A stretch of DNA of 64,000 bases, taken from contig JAKUCV010006853.1 in assembly GCA_028386065.3 (NCBI GenBank), forward strand, positions 65,710-129,709. The letters are read 5' to 3'. The position numbers were made by a program, and so were the translations under genes. Every line of letters starts with the position of its first letter. Within the stretch, counting starts at the first letter, position 1. Shown piece by piece: positions 36,747 through 49,459 of the stretch. Below the pieces are notes generated by a model. The model worked only from the letters and a program-made list of their open reading frames with translations. It searched no databases and was not told the DNA's origin. The stretch comes from Turnera subulata (taxonomy: Eukaryota; Streptophyta; Magnoliopsida; Malpighiales; Passifloraceae).

Positions 36747-37265
36747 ACATCGATGTTATGGCCTTTGAATGTGCATTATTAGTCCAACGGTCACAAGGAC
36801 ATCGATGTTGCAAAAGTGGACATCGATGTCCTGGCCAGCGAATATGAATTATTGGCCTAACGGTCACTAGAACATCGATGTTGGCCAAAAAGACATCGAT
36901 GTTGCCCAAGACATTGTCCAAGAGCCGAGACAAAATAACATCGAATGTTCATACATTGAACATCGATGTTTTGGACACTCCCAAAACATTTTAGAAAGCC
37001 AATTCAGTGGGACATCGATGTTTAAGATCTGGACATCGATGTTCATATACTATAAAACAATATTTAAAGAGCAATGATCATGAGAACATCGATGGTTTAG
37101 GGATGCCTACATCGATGTTATAAACTACTGCCTACTTTGGAAAAATTGTTTCAAGGCAGGACATCGATGTTCAAATATTGGACATTGATGTTCAAAGCCT
37201 AGAAACCTCTTTAAAAGCTTGGTTTCAAGGCAGGACATCGATGTTCAAAATTTGGCCATCGATGT
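36747..37265. repeat. AACATCGATGTT palindrome cluster, LTR copy 1
   Basis: About 15 copies of a self-complementary 12-mer (core ACATCGATGT) at irregular 20-60 bp spacing, some with one mismatch (acattgatgt, acatcgatgg). One more copy lies before the solo LTR (near 33530). Confidence 0.88.
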
Positions 37266-37574
37266 TCGAGGCTCGGAAGATATTATTATGATTGAAATGA
37301 GATCTAATTGATGCATGAGTGAAAATGATTTTGTTTGAGCCAATAACTTAGAGACATTGAATGTTTAACCTTGTACAAAATTGAGTTCCTAAATCTTCTT
37401 GTTCTTCTTGCTTGATCTTGTCACTTCCATTCTTGAACTCTTGATCACATAAGGTCTTTGCTCTTGATTATTTCTTTTTGCTTCATAATAATGATCATCC
37501 TAATACAAGGTTGATTTGTCATTATCAAAACTTGAATAGGATAAAGAGATATTAGCAAAACATTATTTTCAACA

Positions 37575-37590
37575 ATTTCCCCCTTTTTGA
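37575..37590 (-). other. Polypurine tract of the Sirevirus-like element
   Basis: On the minus strand this is a purine run AAAAAGGGGGAAAT directly before the LTR start TGTTGAAAATAATG. It fixes the minus orientation of the element. Confidence 0.8.
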
Positions 37591-37742
37591 TAATGACAAA
37601 CAAGTCGAAGTATGTGCCCATTAGTTCCCCCTATGTTTTAGCCATGATGCCGTTTAATTTGAACGTGGTGTGCACATACATGTTAATTTGTTTCCCCCTT
37701 TTGGCATTAGCAAAAAGAAATAGAAAAGACAAAGGCAAGCTT

Positions 37743-39053
37743 TTATGCAATTTGAAGAACATAGGATAAAAGATTAAAATCAGGGTGTGAGTTCCCATTA
37801 TCTTTATAGTCGTCGGCATCTTCGTCATTGTCGGCAGCAACTTCTTCTTCTTCATTTTCCGCTTCCACGTCCATGGGATCACCGGCCACATTGGGATCAA
37901 ATGGCTCATCATCATCATTACCCTCAGCTTCGAAATCATAGCCATGAAATGTTGTATGATAGGGTGGAGGTTGATAGTGCATCCTATCAAAGTAGGATCG
38001 AAGATCATGCCCTTGATGTTGAACTTCGTTGTCAATACGATCAATGGACCGTCCCATGCTATTGACACTCAATTGGAGATGTTTAAGGGATGCTGCAATC
38101 GATTCAAGAGTGACGACAGGAGCTTGAGGAGCTGGTTCTGGACGAGCTGGTGCTGTGGAACTCTCACCCGGTGTGAGCCTTGGTGCTTGCTCGGGTCTAC
38201 CGGTTCGGAAGGTGTCGTCACTAATTGCCCATTTTTTGGTATGAGAAACTTGGGGACCTTTCCGAGCATCAATACCGGCCTGCAATAGAATGTCCAACAC
38301 CAAGAAAGGATAGGGCAAGGAATGATGGATGGATTAAGGCGGATAGTCTGTCATGTACATAAGCACAAAACGTGCCCAATTAATTGAAGCATGATGGATA
38401 ATGGCATGGAGTATCTTCACACCCTGAATGGATATGACAGTGTGATTGCTGGGTCTTGGTTTGATCACCCGGGTGATGAGATAAAATAAGACACGATACT
38501 CCGGGTGGATGGAATGAATTGTTGGTCTTTTAGAATGGATGGTACGGACAACTTCCGTGAAACTGAGCTCTTGCAAACGAGGATCTTCATTTGTCGTGAG
38601 CCAATGAGGACCGCCATAAGAGGCAATATCCTCACCCTAAAATGGTAAGCCGGTAACTGCCCCGAATTGCTCGAGAGTCAAGGTGATAGCGATTCCAGTC
38701 ACCTAAGCAGTTAACACATCACCGTCGCGATTGAGGGTTGAGTAAAAGGCTCAGGTAAAATCGGCACTATATTGATGGCTTCGGTTCGTTACAAATTCCC
38801 ACAATCCAGATGCTCGAAGGTGCCCTTCAAGCCGAGTGTAGTTCTTCTCCCTCGGGTAAGAGACCAGAAGATACCGTGGAGGGAAAATTTGACGATTGTG
38901 GAAGAGTGACTGATAGAGTGTTAGTTGTGCACGTGAGGTGAACCAAACAGCGGATTTGTCATCCAAAGGGAATTGAGGAGAAGAAGAAGAAGGACCTCCT
39001 CGTTTGGTTGATTGTCTTATGGGTATTTTTCCATGTGATTTAGTCTTGCCCAT
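37743..39053 (-). pseudogene. Sense accessory ORF of the Sirevirus-like element (plant transposon protein-like), with stops
   Basis: A single 437-codon frame interrupted by four stops (at about 38751 TGA, 38713 and 38638 TAG, 38334 TAA). It begins MGKTKSHGKIPIRQSTKRGG, a basic start. The middle (WFTSRAQLTLYQSLF..., GVKILHAIIHHASINWARF) resembles the family annotated as putative plant transposon protein, seen downstream of pol in plant LTR elements. The C-terminal part (37743-38318) has a Pro-rich linker, a short coiled coil (SLKHLQLSVNSMGRSIDRI) and a very acidic tail rich in Asp and Glu. Position next to the polypurine tract fits an envelope-like or accessory ORF. The stops indicate decay. 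Its function in intact elements is unknown. Confidence 0.7.
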
Positions 39054-39237
39054 GGTTGAAGAAAGAAAGGTAAAGAGAAAGTGTGGAAATTATGAAGAGT
39101 GTGTAGATGTTAGAGCTAAAGGAGAGTGTGTAGGAGAGAACAAAGAAAATAACTGTTTGGAGCTGGTAACGGCTAGAATTTTTGAAAACAACGGTTAATA
39201 TAGCTCCCAACGGCTATATTTTTTGAAAATCCGCAGC

Positions 39238-39605
39238 TGAACATCGATTTCCATGATGGTAACATCGATGTTGTGTACTATTGGGTTGATTCTGAGAATG
39301 TCTAACGGCTACCATTGTTTGCTCTCGGGTCCGAGCTTTGTAAAACTGGGAAAGAGAGGACATCGATGTTTGTTAGTCGTGACATCGATGTTATTTGCTC
39401 TCGGGTCCAAGCTGTGAAATAGTTAAGTAGACCGAACATCGATGTTCAGACTTGGAACATCGATGTTGTATGCCCTCGGGTTGATACTTTAAAGAACTGA
39501 AAACAACGAATATTGATGTGGTGGTGTGGAACATCGATGTTGGAAAAAATATGGAAGTGTAAATACTTACTGAACATCGATGTTCCGATACAAAACATCG
39601 ATGTT
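39238..39605. repeat. AACATCGATGTT palindrome cluster next to the polypurine side
   Basis: About ten copies (two degenerate) upstream of the accessory ORF start, outside the LTR. Two further copies are at 49355-49395. Spacing is irregular. Confidence 0.85.
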
Positions 39606-40866
39606 GTATGGGTTTTACATGTTTGGTCCAATTTTTTTGTACATCCGATTCCCCCTTGCTTTTGGCTTTGATTAGGAGTACTTGCAAAACAACTTAGAAA
39701 ACGCTCCGACGCTCAAGTTAGTAATATGTAACTCCAAGATATGATAATATAATTAACACATTGTAATGAATAAGAGAAAAATATTTGAGATTTCCTGTAC
39801 TCTCAAATAGGATCAGCTTCGTCATATAAACACGGTTGGTGAGATATTTGTCCCATCAATTGGACTTTGATTATCTCTGTCGGAAAGTATCCGTTTTGGT
39901 GCCAGACAACAAATCTCGTTAGGAATCAATAATTCAATTAAAACCACGATTGTCAAAAAGGAAATCTTTGATAATCGGAAAAATTTGTAGGGTTGCAGAC
40001 ATTGATTGAGCAATAATTTAACTAATTGGCAAGTTTTTCAAAAAGAAGATTCTTGAAAATCGAAGCTGTTTGGAGGGGTCTTCTCCTGAACATTGTTCAT
40101 GACACTTCAAAGATAGGTTGGGGTCACCTCCTGAACAATCTCTGGACACTTCAGAAATTGGTAGGGGTCACCTTCTGAGAGAAGAAGCAATGCAGTTGTG
40201 TTTCTGTAAATAGGCATACGATAGAACTCATTAGACACAGAAAATTATAAGCCAATTTCAGAAAGAGAGTTAGCGAAAAAAAATAATCAAAAGCAAGAAT
40301 GCCTTCCCCTTCCACTGTCTTTTTTGTTGAGGGAGCATCCGTAGGTAGGAGAAATCGTTTAGCCTATAGCCTGATGAATGAGCAACCAGAGCCACTTCCA
40401 AATGAGCTTGCGAGGATCCCTCGTTTGGTCTGCATTGACGAGCTCTACTCTTCCAGATTTTTTGTCATACCCATGGAAGAGACAGTCTTCCTAGAACATC
40501 AAAACACCTTGCGGACTTCTTTTTATGGTTCGGCCAACTCCACAATGTTTTTTATCTCTGACCGATTTCAGAATTTGCAGCTACAGTCTTCTTGCCAGAC
40601 TCTGAATGAGGACAGCTACTATCAAATTTCAATGACTTCTCAGAGTGCTTCACGAGTCCCTGTCTTACCACCGACTTGGCCAAAGATTCGCGTGCTATTG
40701 TGGGATTGCAGGGGAATCACTAGGCGCTCTCAAGATTTTGCAAGAACCTTGAGAGACCTGAAGAACCAGTACAAGCCGAACATGGTTCTGCTCACCGAGA
40801 CATTATGGCAACCAGGCGAAAACCACGGGGCCATCCCTCTCCGTTTTCCATCAGTGAACCGGTTTG

Positions 40867-43800
40867 TGAAACGCCCGTGTCCCAATTTATTAATATAAGT
40901 TATAAATTAACTATAGATTGACCAAATTGTCCTTATCATTCCCAGGACACCCGTATCCCAATATAACCAATCAAATTTATCATAACATGTAGAAAGACCA
41001 AAACGCCCTTCTCCACAGGATACAATATCAACCACATAATCAATGAACAATTATACACCAAATTACACAACAATGAGTATGCAGCGGAAGACTATACATA
41101 AGATAACATGTATGCAGTGAAACTCTATAGATCCGACCCGAGGAGAGGAATGCACCGCCACCTGCTGATATGCTCTTCTGATCATCGATCAGCTAGCCTG
41201 TAATAAACTGTGAGGGGGTGAGACCAACCACTGTCTCACCGCAGACAAATAAACTAATAATATACAAAACAAATCAACTACAAGTACACCGGCAATGGCA
41301 ATAGCAAACACAATGCACAAAACAATTCAAATATACAACACAAGTCATCACCAGACTTCAACCATCACTTATCGTTACTTATCTTATTATTTTTGTTATT
41401 AAGGTTAAGTATTTTATTTAGGGCCCTCTACTGTGTGCGTCGAACTCGGTCCCGTCTGATCAGACAACCAAGCACGAAGCCCAAATAAACCAGGCACGAA
41501 GCCCAAATAAACCAGGCACGAAGCCCAACATATCCATAGAGAGAGAGAGAGAGAGAGAGAGAAAGAGGGAGGTAGAAAGGGGGAGGTAGAAGGAGGGAGG
41601 TAGAACCGGCCATCACAGGCCCACATGCTAACCCGCATGCCATTCCGAGGGGTATTACTTCCCGCTCGAACCAACCGGTCAACAGCCCCACAGTAGACTT
41701 TATTATAATTCATTATTCTCATTTATTCTTTAAGAGTTGTACCATACGTTGTTTCAAACATGGTTGTGTGGATTTAACATCTTAAACTCAAATCCAGGCC
41801 TCCAGCCCACAATCCACCACACGAACCACAAGGCCATATAACACATTATTTAACACACAAAACAACTCATGCACGACAGGCATATTATATCACACTGGTA
41901 CACAGTTCACAGATCATGCACACCGCATCAAAGATATCATCAATATAAACACTTTGCAATTAACAACATCAGCACATCAAGCAAGCACGCATACACAATT
42001 CAATACCATCAATTAATACCACTTTATATACCAAGACTATTAACCGAGTATTGTAGGCAGTAATGCATACAAAGGTTTATAAGTCCTCACCTGGGCCATA
42101 TTAATTGTCTCGGAACCTGAAGCCTAGTTCCGCCTCAACAACCTCATGTCCATAACCTCCTATGAACATATATACCATGTAAGATATTTATTCACGCAAA
42201 TCAAATCAATTACATACCAATGTTATCATCTTAAGCTTTAATCGTACACTAGGCCCGTTACTAAGAAACCCAGGTCTAAACCCAAAATTCGAATCCACTT
42301 TTATACCTGGGCCTAAGGCCCACATCATAAGAACCCTTTGGGCCTAAAGCCCATCTTAAAATAATGTCCATTTATTGGCCTAAAGCACTTTCCCCAAACC
42401 ATTGGGCCTAAAGCCCATTTAAATTGGTTACATTTTATTGGGCCTAAAGCCCATCTCAATTGCTAGCCATTGGGCCTAAAGCCCACTTCAATTAAAGTCA
42501 CTGGGCTTAAAGCCCATTTTAAATTAATTACTCTTTATTGGGCCTATAGCCCGTATCCCTAATAATCCTTGGGCCTAAAGCCCGTATTCCCTTAACGTGA
42601 CATAACTTGGGTCTAGGCCCGGCCCATTCACTTACTCACATTAATCGAGCTCCCGAGCCCGACCTTTCCGGCCTAAGGATATTATGTGCGTCGGATATAT
42701 ATACCGGCCACGCGTCACTTTTTCCCCACACCCGGTTTCCACTAGATCCGTTTTATTACAATACACTGATTATATGCATTTACACTACATGATTGTACAA
42801 GAATTGAAATTCGCATCAAAACCCGAGAATTACCACGTAATGCCGGAAAAACATTGTCTTGCCGGAACAGCAACAGTCCTTCTCGGATTCCGGTCAGTCC
42901 TCGCCGGAACGAAACCCGAGTCGCCGGAAAAATTCCCGAGCCCGCCGGATTCCGGCGAACTCGCCGGTACAAACACAACAATCTGCCAACAATCCGCACA
43001 TCCAACAGACGACACACAACTCAACAAATATCCGACAAAAAGAACCCCAAAACGAAAAGGAAAAGAGTTGCACGGTCAAATCCTTACCGAAAACACTTAC
43101 TGAAGATCAGATCTCCACTGCCCGTCTTGGATCCGAGTCCCACACTTCTGAATCTTACCATGGTTCCACAAACTAGTTACAAGCTCGTGAACTGTTCGCA
43201 ACAGCAATGCCCAACCGGCCCAACACCACCAAATCCACACTCAGCCACAGTTCACCGAACCACCACCAAACATACAAAACAAACCCACAACACCACACCG
43301 ATCCGCCCCCGTCCGGCCACCACCAAAGCCCACAACAAAACACCCAAGCACACAAACCAAAACACCACCCGTCAGCTACATACCAAACACCCAAGCCGGC
43401 CAAGAAAAATAAAGACAAAGGAAGAAAGAAGAGGATTCAAGAACGGGCTTACCGGCAGAAGACGAAGGCGGCCTCTCGACCCCCTCAGCAGTCCTTCACG
43501 TGCGAACCGAGCCCCCACCGTGCACTTCCCTCCACACGCAAAGCTCGACCGGCGGCGGTGACTGCGACGAGCACGGCGGCGGAGCTCAACGAAGAAGAAG
43601 AAGAAGAAGACAGTGGGTGGCGGCGATGGCGTGCTCTCGTGAAGAAGTAGAAAAGAACAAGAGAGGAGGAGAGGAGATGAGAGGAAGAGAGAAGAAGAGG
43701 AAGAGGGAGAAGGGTCATGGGGGAAAAGGCGGCGCCGGTTTTTGGAGAAGAAGAGAAAAAGAATTAAGAAAAAGAAGGAGAAACGAGAAGAAAAAGGAGA

Positions 43801-44144
43801 GGACTCGGGTTAGGGCTTGGCCGCCCTAGTGGACGACCCGTCGTTCGCTTAGGCGCGGTCAACCCCCCGCCCGGTCAACGCGATTTTATGTTTTTTTTTT
43901 TTTTTACAATAACCAAAACGACGTAGTTTCTAGGAAACTACTTCAAACTTTAATTTCCAACCCCGAAACCCGATTAAACTCCAACAAAAGCCAAACCCGT
44001 CATACCATCGACCTAATTCCCATATAACCAAGGTAAAATAATTTATTTCCTTATCCAAAAATCCGGAAATTCCTCAAGGGTAAAATTGGAATCAAAATTC
44101 CGAAAATTCCGGAAAAATCAATTAACGGAATTCGGGGCGTTACA
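40867..44144 (-). repeat. 3' LTR of the 8.2 kb element
   Basis: Starts TGAAACGCCCG and ends GGGCGTTACA (plus strand). The outer parts, roughly 40867-41760 and 42600-44144, are nearly identical to the other LTR, but about 41780-42560 is clearly diverged. ORFs of up to 235 codons at 42854-43561 recur identically in the other LTR, are Pro/Thr/Arg-rich and have no domain; not called as genes. Confidence 0.92.
42300..42590. repeat. GGGCCTAAAGCCC palindrome array (about 9 copies)
   Basis: Imperfect tandem units of about 30-45 bp, each centred on GGGC-CTAAA-GCCC or a variant (CTATA, TTAAA loop). Confidence 0.85.
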
Positions 44145-45707
44145 GTTCTACCCCGCTTAACAAAATTTCGTCCTCGAAATTGCAAGATAAGTCAAGCAAC
44201 CAAGTGCTTAACTAACACAAACAAGTGTCACCCGGTATCAAAATACCGTCGGCCAAACCACCAAGTAGAACCACCATGACCATCAATCACATTTCCAAGC
44301 AAGAACTCCAAAATACCAAGTCAAACATGATCAAAAGCATAAGATCAAGGCACTAATCCAAAAATTTATATCCAATCATCATGAACATCATCAATAGCAA
44401 AATCTATAAACTACTTCATTTATCATCACTCAACCATTTATATCCAATCCTTTAATCCACTAAACATATCCTCTAACACAGAACTTCTAGTTGTTACCTA
44501 AGTAACGAGATCATCACTCCCATTGTGAATACCTCAAGACCAAAAATCCATAATCTATCACATGTTTCGAACCTCAAGTATTTCCTTCTTCCACATACTA
44601 ATTCAGCCAAAATAGTATAAAATTTCCGGAATATACCTTAGGTACTAGAACCCGATCATTACCAAAATATCATAAATATACTTATATACCTTGGATTTCT
44701 CAACACCCATACATCCTTTCGTAACTCGTACTCATGAATCTATCTCTCAAACCATAATTACCACGATCATCAAAATACTTTTGATAAAGAACCCAAATAT
44801 TACAAAGTCACTCCAACATATACCCTATCATACTACCGACATTTAACTCACAACACCGAAGACAAGCTCACAAATCTATTCCTCAAATCATTCCTAGCAC
44901 AAACATCAAAGTTTCTCCGACGAAGAAGTTAAAATATCACTGTATCTCTCAACACATAATTAATAACTTAGCATTTGAATCATAATACCCGAGATCACCT
45001 CAAATTCAAACCTCAATTTAAACATACTTCTGGCATCCTCATCCAGCACACGAACTATAACCTCAATAAAGACTCATGATCAAACCTTGTTATCACAATC
45101 ACTATTAATATCCCTAAACTCACTAAATTAATTGCCTCAAGTATCCTTAGAAGATATTTCCCCGAATACATCATTAAATCACCCTCAGATTAATTCAAGA
45201 GATTATCATCTCGAACCCCAAACAAGATTTAATCCATAAGATAATTTCACAAGTAACTTCAAAACCTCAAATTTATATAATCAGACCACACAAAACATGA
45301 TCACCAAGATCAACAAAATCACAAGAATCATATCAGATCATCTCTTGACAGACATAACATCCAAAAACAAATTGATGGTTCTTACCTGTATTGGCCAGTT
45401 CCACACAGACAAAGGCACAAGCAATGAGTCAAGAGCCTACACCGACTCTGACAAAACAGTGGATATTCCACAAAATTAATTTTGCTACAGCCAAAGCTGT
45501 AAGGATAAACATGTCGTTCAACAATAATACCGGGTCACTCCAACCCCCAACAGGTGCGTGTCCTCCACCGGATCCATAGTACGACACACTATATGAATGC
45601 ATATGACAATGCAACAAACAATTCAAATAGGAACAGACATATGCACAGAGGATCACAAAACACCTCAGAACATCCCCAAGGATCTACAACCTGGCTCCGC
45701 TACCAAC
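44145..45707 (-). other. Interior of the 8.2 kb element, non-coding
   Basis: 1.56 kb with polypurine tract at 44145-44158 and PBS at 45694-45705. Frames are short and A/C-rich, without domains. Confidence 0.75.
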
Positions 45708-48700
45708 TGAAACGCCCGTGTCCCAATTTATTAATATAAGTTATAAATTAACTATAGATTGACCAAATTGTCCTTATCATTCCCAGGACACCCGTATCCC
45801 AATATAACCAATCAAATTTATCATAACATGTAGAAAGACCAAAACGCCCTTCTCCACAGGATACAATATCAACCACATAATCAATGAACAATTATACACC
45901 AAATTACACAACAATGAGTATGCAGCGGAAGACTATACATAAGATAACATGTATGCAGTGAAACTCCATAGATCCGACCCGAGGAGAGGAATGCACCGCC
46001 ACCTGCTGATATGCTCTTCTGATCATCGATCAGCTAGCCTGTAATAAACTGTGAGGGGGTGAGACCAACCACTGTCTCACCGCAGACAAATAAACCAATA
46101 ATATACAAAACAAATCAACTACAAGTACACCGGCAATGGCAATAGCAAACACAATGCACAAAACAATTCAAATATACAACACAAGTCATCACCAGACTTC
46201 AACCATCACTTATCGTTACTTATCTTATTATTTTTGTTATTAAGGTTAAGTATTTTATTTAGGGCCCTCTACTGTGTGCGTCGAGCTCGGTCCCGTCTGA
46301 TCAGACAACCAGGCACAAAGCCCAAATAAACAGGCACGAAGCCCAATAAACCAGGCACGAAGCCCAACATATCCATAGAGAGAGAGAGAGACAGAGAGAA
46401 AGAGGGAGGTAGAAAGGGGGAGGTAGAAGGAGGGAGATAGAACCGGCCATCACAGGCCCACATGCAAACCCGCATGCAATCCCGAGGGGTATTACTTCCC
46501 GCTCGAACCAACCGGTCAACAGCCCCACAGTAGACTTAATTATAATTCGTTATTCACATTTATTCCTTAAGAATTGTACCATACGTTATTTCAACATGGT
46601 TGTGTGGATTTAACATCTTAATCTTAAATCCGGGCCTCCAGCCCACAATCCACCACACAAACCACAAAACCACTTAACACGTTATTTAACACACAAAACA
46701 ACTCATGCACGACAGGCATATTATATCACACTGGTAAACAGTTCACAAATCATGCACACTGCATCAGAGATATCACCAACATAATACACTCGCAAATAGC
46801 AACATAAGCACATCAAACAAGTATGCATACAGCATTCAAGACCAACAATTAATACCACTTATGTAACAAGACAGTTAACCGAGCATTGTAGGCAGTAATG
46901 CATACAAAGGTTTATAAGTCCTCACCTGGGCCATATTAATTGTCTCGGAACCTGAAGCCTAGTTCCGCCTCAACAACCTCATGTTCATAACCTCCTATGA
47001 ACATATATACCATGTAAGATATTTATTCACGGAAATCAAATCAAATACATGCCAATGTTATCGTCTTAAGCTTTAACCGTACACTAAGCCCGTTACTAAG
47101 GAACCCAGGTCTAAACCCAAAATTCAAATCCAATTTATACCTGGGCCTAAGGCCCACATCATAAGAACCCTTTGGGCCTATAGCCCATCTTAAAATGTTA
47201 TCCATTTATTGAGCCTAAAGCACTTTCCCCAAAACCATTGGGCTTAAAACCCATTTAAATTAGTTACATTTTATTGGGCCTAAAGCCCATCTCAATTACA
47301 AGCCATTGGCCTAAAGCCCACTTCATTAGTCTTTGGGCCTAAAAGCCCATATAGAATTAATATGACATTAATTGGGCCTAAGCCCACAACAATTAAAGTC
47401 ATCGGGCCTAAAGCCCATTTTAAATTAATTACTCTTTATTGGCCTATAGCCCGTGTCCCTAATAGTCCTTGGGCCTAAAGCCCGTATTCCCCTAACGTGA
47501 CATAACTAGGGTCTAGGCCCGGCCCATTCACTTACTCACATTAATCGAGCTCCCGAGCCCGACCTTTCCGGCCTAAGGATATTATGTGCGTCGGATATAT
47601 ATACCGGCCACGCGTCACTTTTTCCCCACACCCGGTTTCCACTAGATCCGTTTTATTACAATACACTGATTATATGCATTTACACTACATGATTGTACAA
47701 GAATTGAAATTCGCATCAAAACCCGAGAATTACCACGTAATGCCGGAAAAACATTGTCTTGCCGGAACAGCAACAGTCCTTCTCGGATTCCGGTCAGTCC
47801 TCGCCGGAACGAAACCCGAGTCGCCGGAAAAATTCCCGAGCCCGCCGGATTCCGGCGAACTCGCCGGTACAAACACAACAATCTGCCAACAATCCGCACA
47901 TCCAACAGACGACACACAACTCAACAAATATCCGACAAAAAGAACCCCAAAACGAAAAGGAAAAGAGTTGCACGGTCAAATCCTTACCGAAAACACTTAC
48001 TGAAGATCAGATCTCCACTGCCCGTCTTGGATCCGAGTCCCACACTTCTGAATCTTACCATGGTTCCACAAACTAGTTACAAGCTCGTGAACTGTTCGCA
48101 ACAGCAATGCCCAACCGGCCCAACACCACCAAATCCACACTCAGCCACAGTTCACCGAACCACCACCAAACATACAAAACAAACCCACAACACCACACCG
48201 ATCCGCCCCCGTCCGGCCACCACCAAAGCCCACAACAAAACACCCAAGCACACAAACCAAAACACCACCCGTCAGCTACATACCAAACACCCAAGCCGGC
48301 CAAGAAAAATAAAGACAAAGGAAGAAAGAAGAGGATTCAAGAACGGGCTTACCGGCAGAAGACGAAGGCGGCCTCTCGACCCCCTCAGCAGTCCTTCACG
48401 TGCGAACCGAGCCCCCACCGTGCACTTCCCTCCACACGCAAAGCTCGACCGGCGGCGGTGACTGCGACGAGCACGGCGGCGGAGCTCAACGAAGAAGAAG
48501 AAGAAGAAGACAGTGGGTGGCGGCGATGGCGTGCTCTCGTGAAGAAGTAGAAAAGAACAAGAGAGGAGGAGAGGAGATGAGAGGAAGAGAGAAGAAGAGG
48601 AAGAGGGAGAAGGGTCATGGGGGAAAAGGCGGCGCCGGTTTTTGGAGAAGAAGAGAAAAAGAATTAAGAAAAAGAAGGAGAAACGAGAAGAAAAAGGAGA

Positions 48701-49043
48701 GGACTCGGGTTAGGGCTTGGCCGCCCTAGTGGACGACCCGTCGTCCGCTTAGGCGCGGTCAACCCCCCGCCCGGTCAACGCGATTTTATGTTTTTTTTTT
48801 TTTTACAATAACCAAAACGACGTAGTTTCTAGGAAACTACTTCAAACTTTAATTTCCAACCCCGAAACCCGATTAAACTCCAACAAAAGCCAAACCCGTC
48901 ATACCATCGACCTAATTCCCATATAACCAAGGTAAAATAATTTATTTCCTTATCCAAAAATCCGGAAATTCCTCAAGGGTAAAATTGGAATCAAAATTCC
49001 GAAAATTCCGGAAAAATCAATTAACGGAATTCGGGGCGTTACA
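45708..49043 (-). repeat. 5' LTR of the 8.2 kb element
   Basis: Partner of 40867-44144. The stretch from about 47500 to 49043 matches it almost base for base (one difference seen, plus a T-run length change). Confidence 0.92.
47140..47495. repeat. GGGCCTAAAGCCC palindrome array (about 11 copies)
   Basis: Same array as in the partner LTR with about two extra units (near 47335-47400). Confidence 0.85.
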
Positions 49044-49459
49044 GTTTGAAATCCCTGGCCAGAATAACTCGGGTGGAATGTGGTTTGCATGGAATGATAG
49101 TATTAAGGTTAATATTGTCAATGACCCTAATAGCTTCTCTGTAACTGTTGTACCAAATCGTTAAGAGCTAGAAAGAGTATAATAGGTATGTATGTTTATA
49201 AACATATGTGTGGTTGTAATGTAATATAAATAATGTAAGCGTGTTTGTGTTTGTAAGTGTGATTGTAAAATATGAAATCAATAAACTCTTATGTTTTTGT
49301 GTCAACTAAGCATGTACCAATTTGAAAATTTTTATTGGGTTTAGAGAACTTACCTTGACATCGATATTGTGATACTCAACATCGATGTTGTGACCATGTT
49401 GCCAAAATTCTGGATTCGCCTTCAGTTCTTCTTTGTTCCCCCTATCATTTTGCTTAATT

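Larger units (their letters stand above)
32880..37574 (-). repeat. 3' LTR of the Sirevirus-like element, interrupted by a solo LTR
   Basis: Parts 32880-33547 and 36747-37574 together match 51717-53209. The intact copy shows the empty site (a single caagg), which fixes the solo-LTR boundaries. It contains most of the AACATCGATGTT palindrome cluster. Confidence 0.92.
40867..49043 (-). mobile_element. Complete non-autonomous long-LTR retrotransposon (LARD-like)
   Basis: LTRs at 40867-44144 and 45708-49043 (3278 and 3336 bp) flank a 1563-bp interior. The TSD gtttg is at 40862-40866 and 49044-49048. On the minus strand it reads LTR, PBS (TGGTAGCGGAGC, 45694-45705), a non-coding interior, polypurine tract AAGCGGGGTAGAAC (44145-44158), LTR. 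CGAGGACGAAATTTTG before the polypurine tract is a relic of a Gypsy pol end. No ORF of known type is in the interior. It inserted into the antisense ORF of the Sirevirus-like element. Confidence 0.92.
40299..49164 (+). pseudogene. Second antisense 227-codon ORF (unknown domain plus truncated EEP), split by a nested element
   Basis: Codons 1-189 (40299-40865) precede the 40867-49043 insertion. After it the frame resumes at 49049 and runs 38 codons to TAA at 49162-49164. Without the insertion and one TSD copy, the ORF would be 227 codons with no other defect. It aligns without indels to the 5477-6160 ORF, about 69% identical by eye, most strongly at LRDLKNQYKPNMVLLTET and IDELYSSRFF. At the first EEP catalytic position it has Asp136 (LLWDCRG) where the other copy has Asn. 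It lies where integrase and RT should be, on the opposite strand to gag, and has a short A-rich leader. Before the insertion it was probably expressed from its own promoter; this is inference. Confidence 0.75.

Noticed and set aside
36747..37265. Possible CRISPR-like array (regular ATCGATGT repeats)
   Set aside because: Units are 12-bp palindromes with irregular spacing inside a plant LTR; no repeat-spacer regularity, and a eukaryotic context.
42854..43561. 235-codon ORF repeated identically at 47754-48461
   Set aside because: It lies inside both LTRs of one element; the identity follows from LTR duplication. It is Pro/Thr/Arg-rich, has no domain and overlaps other open frames on both strands.
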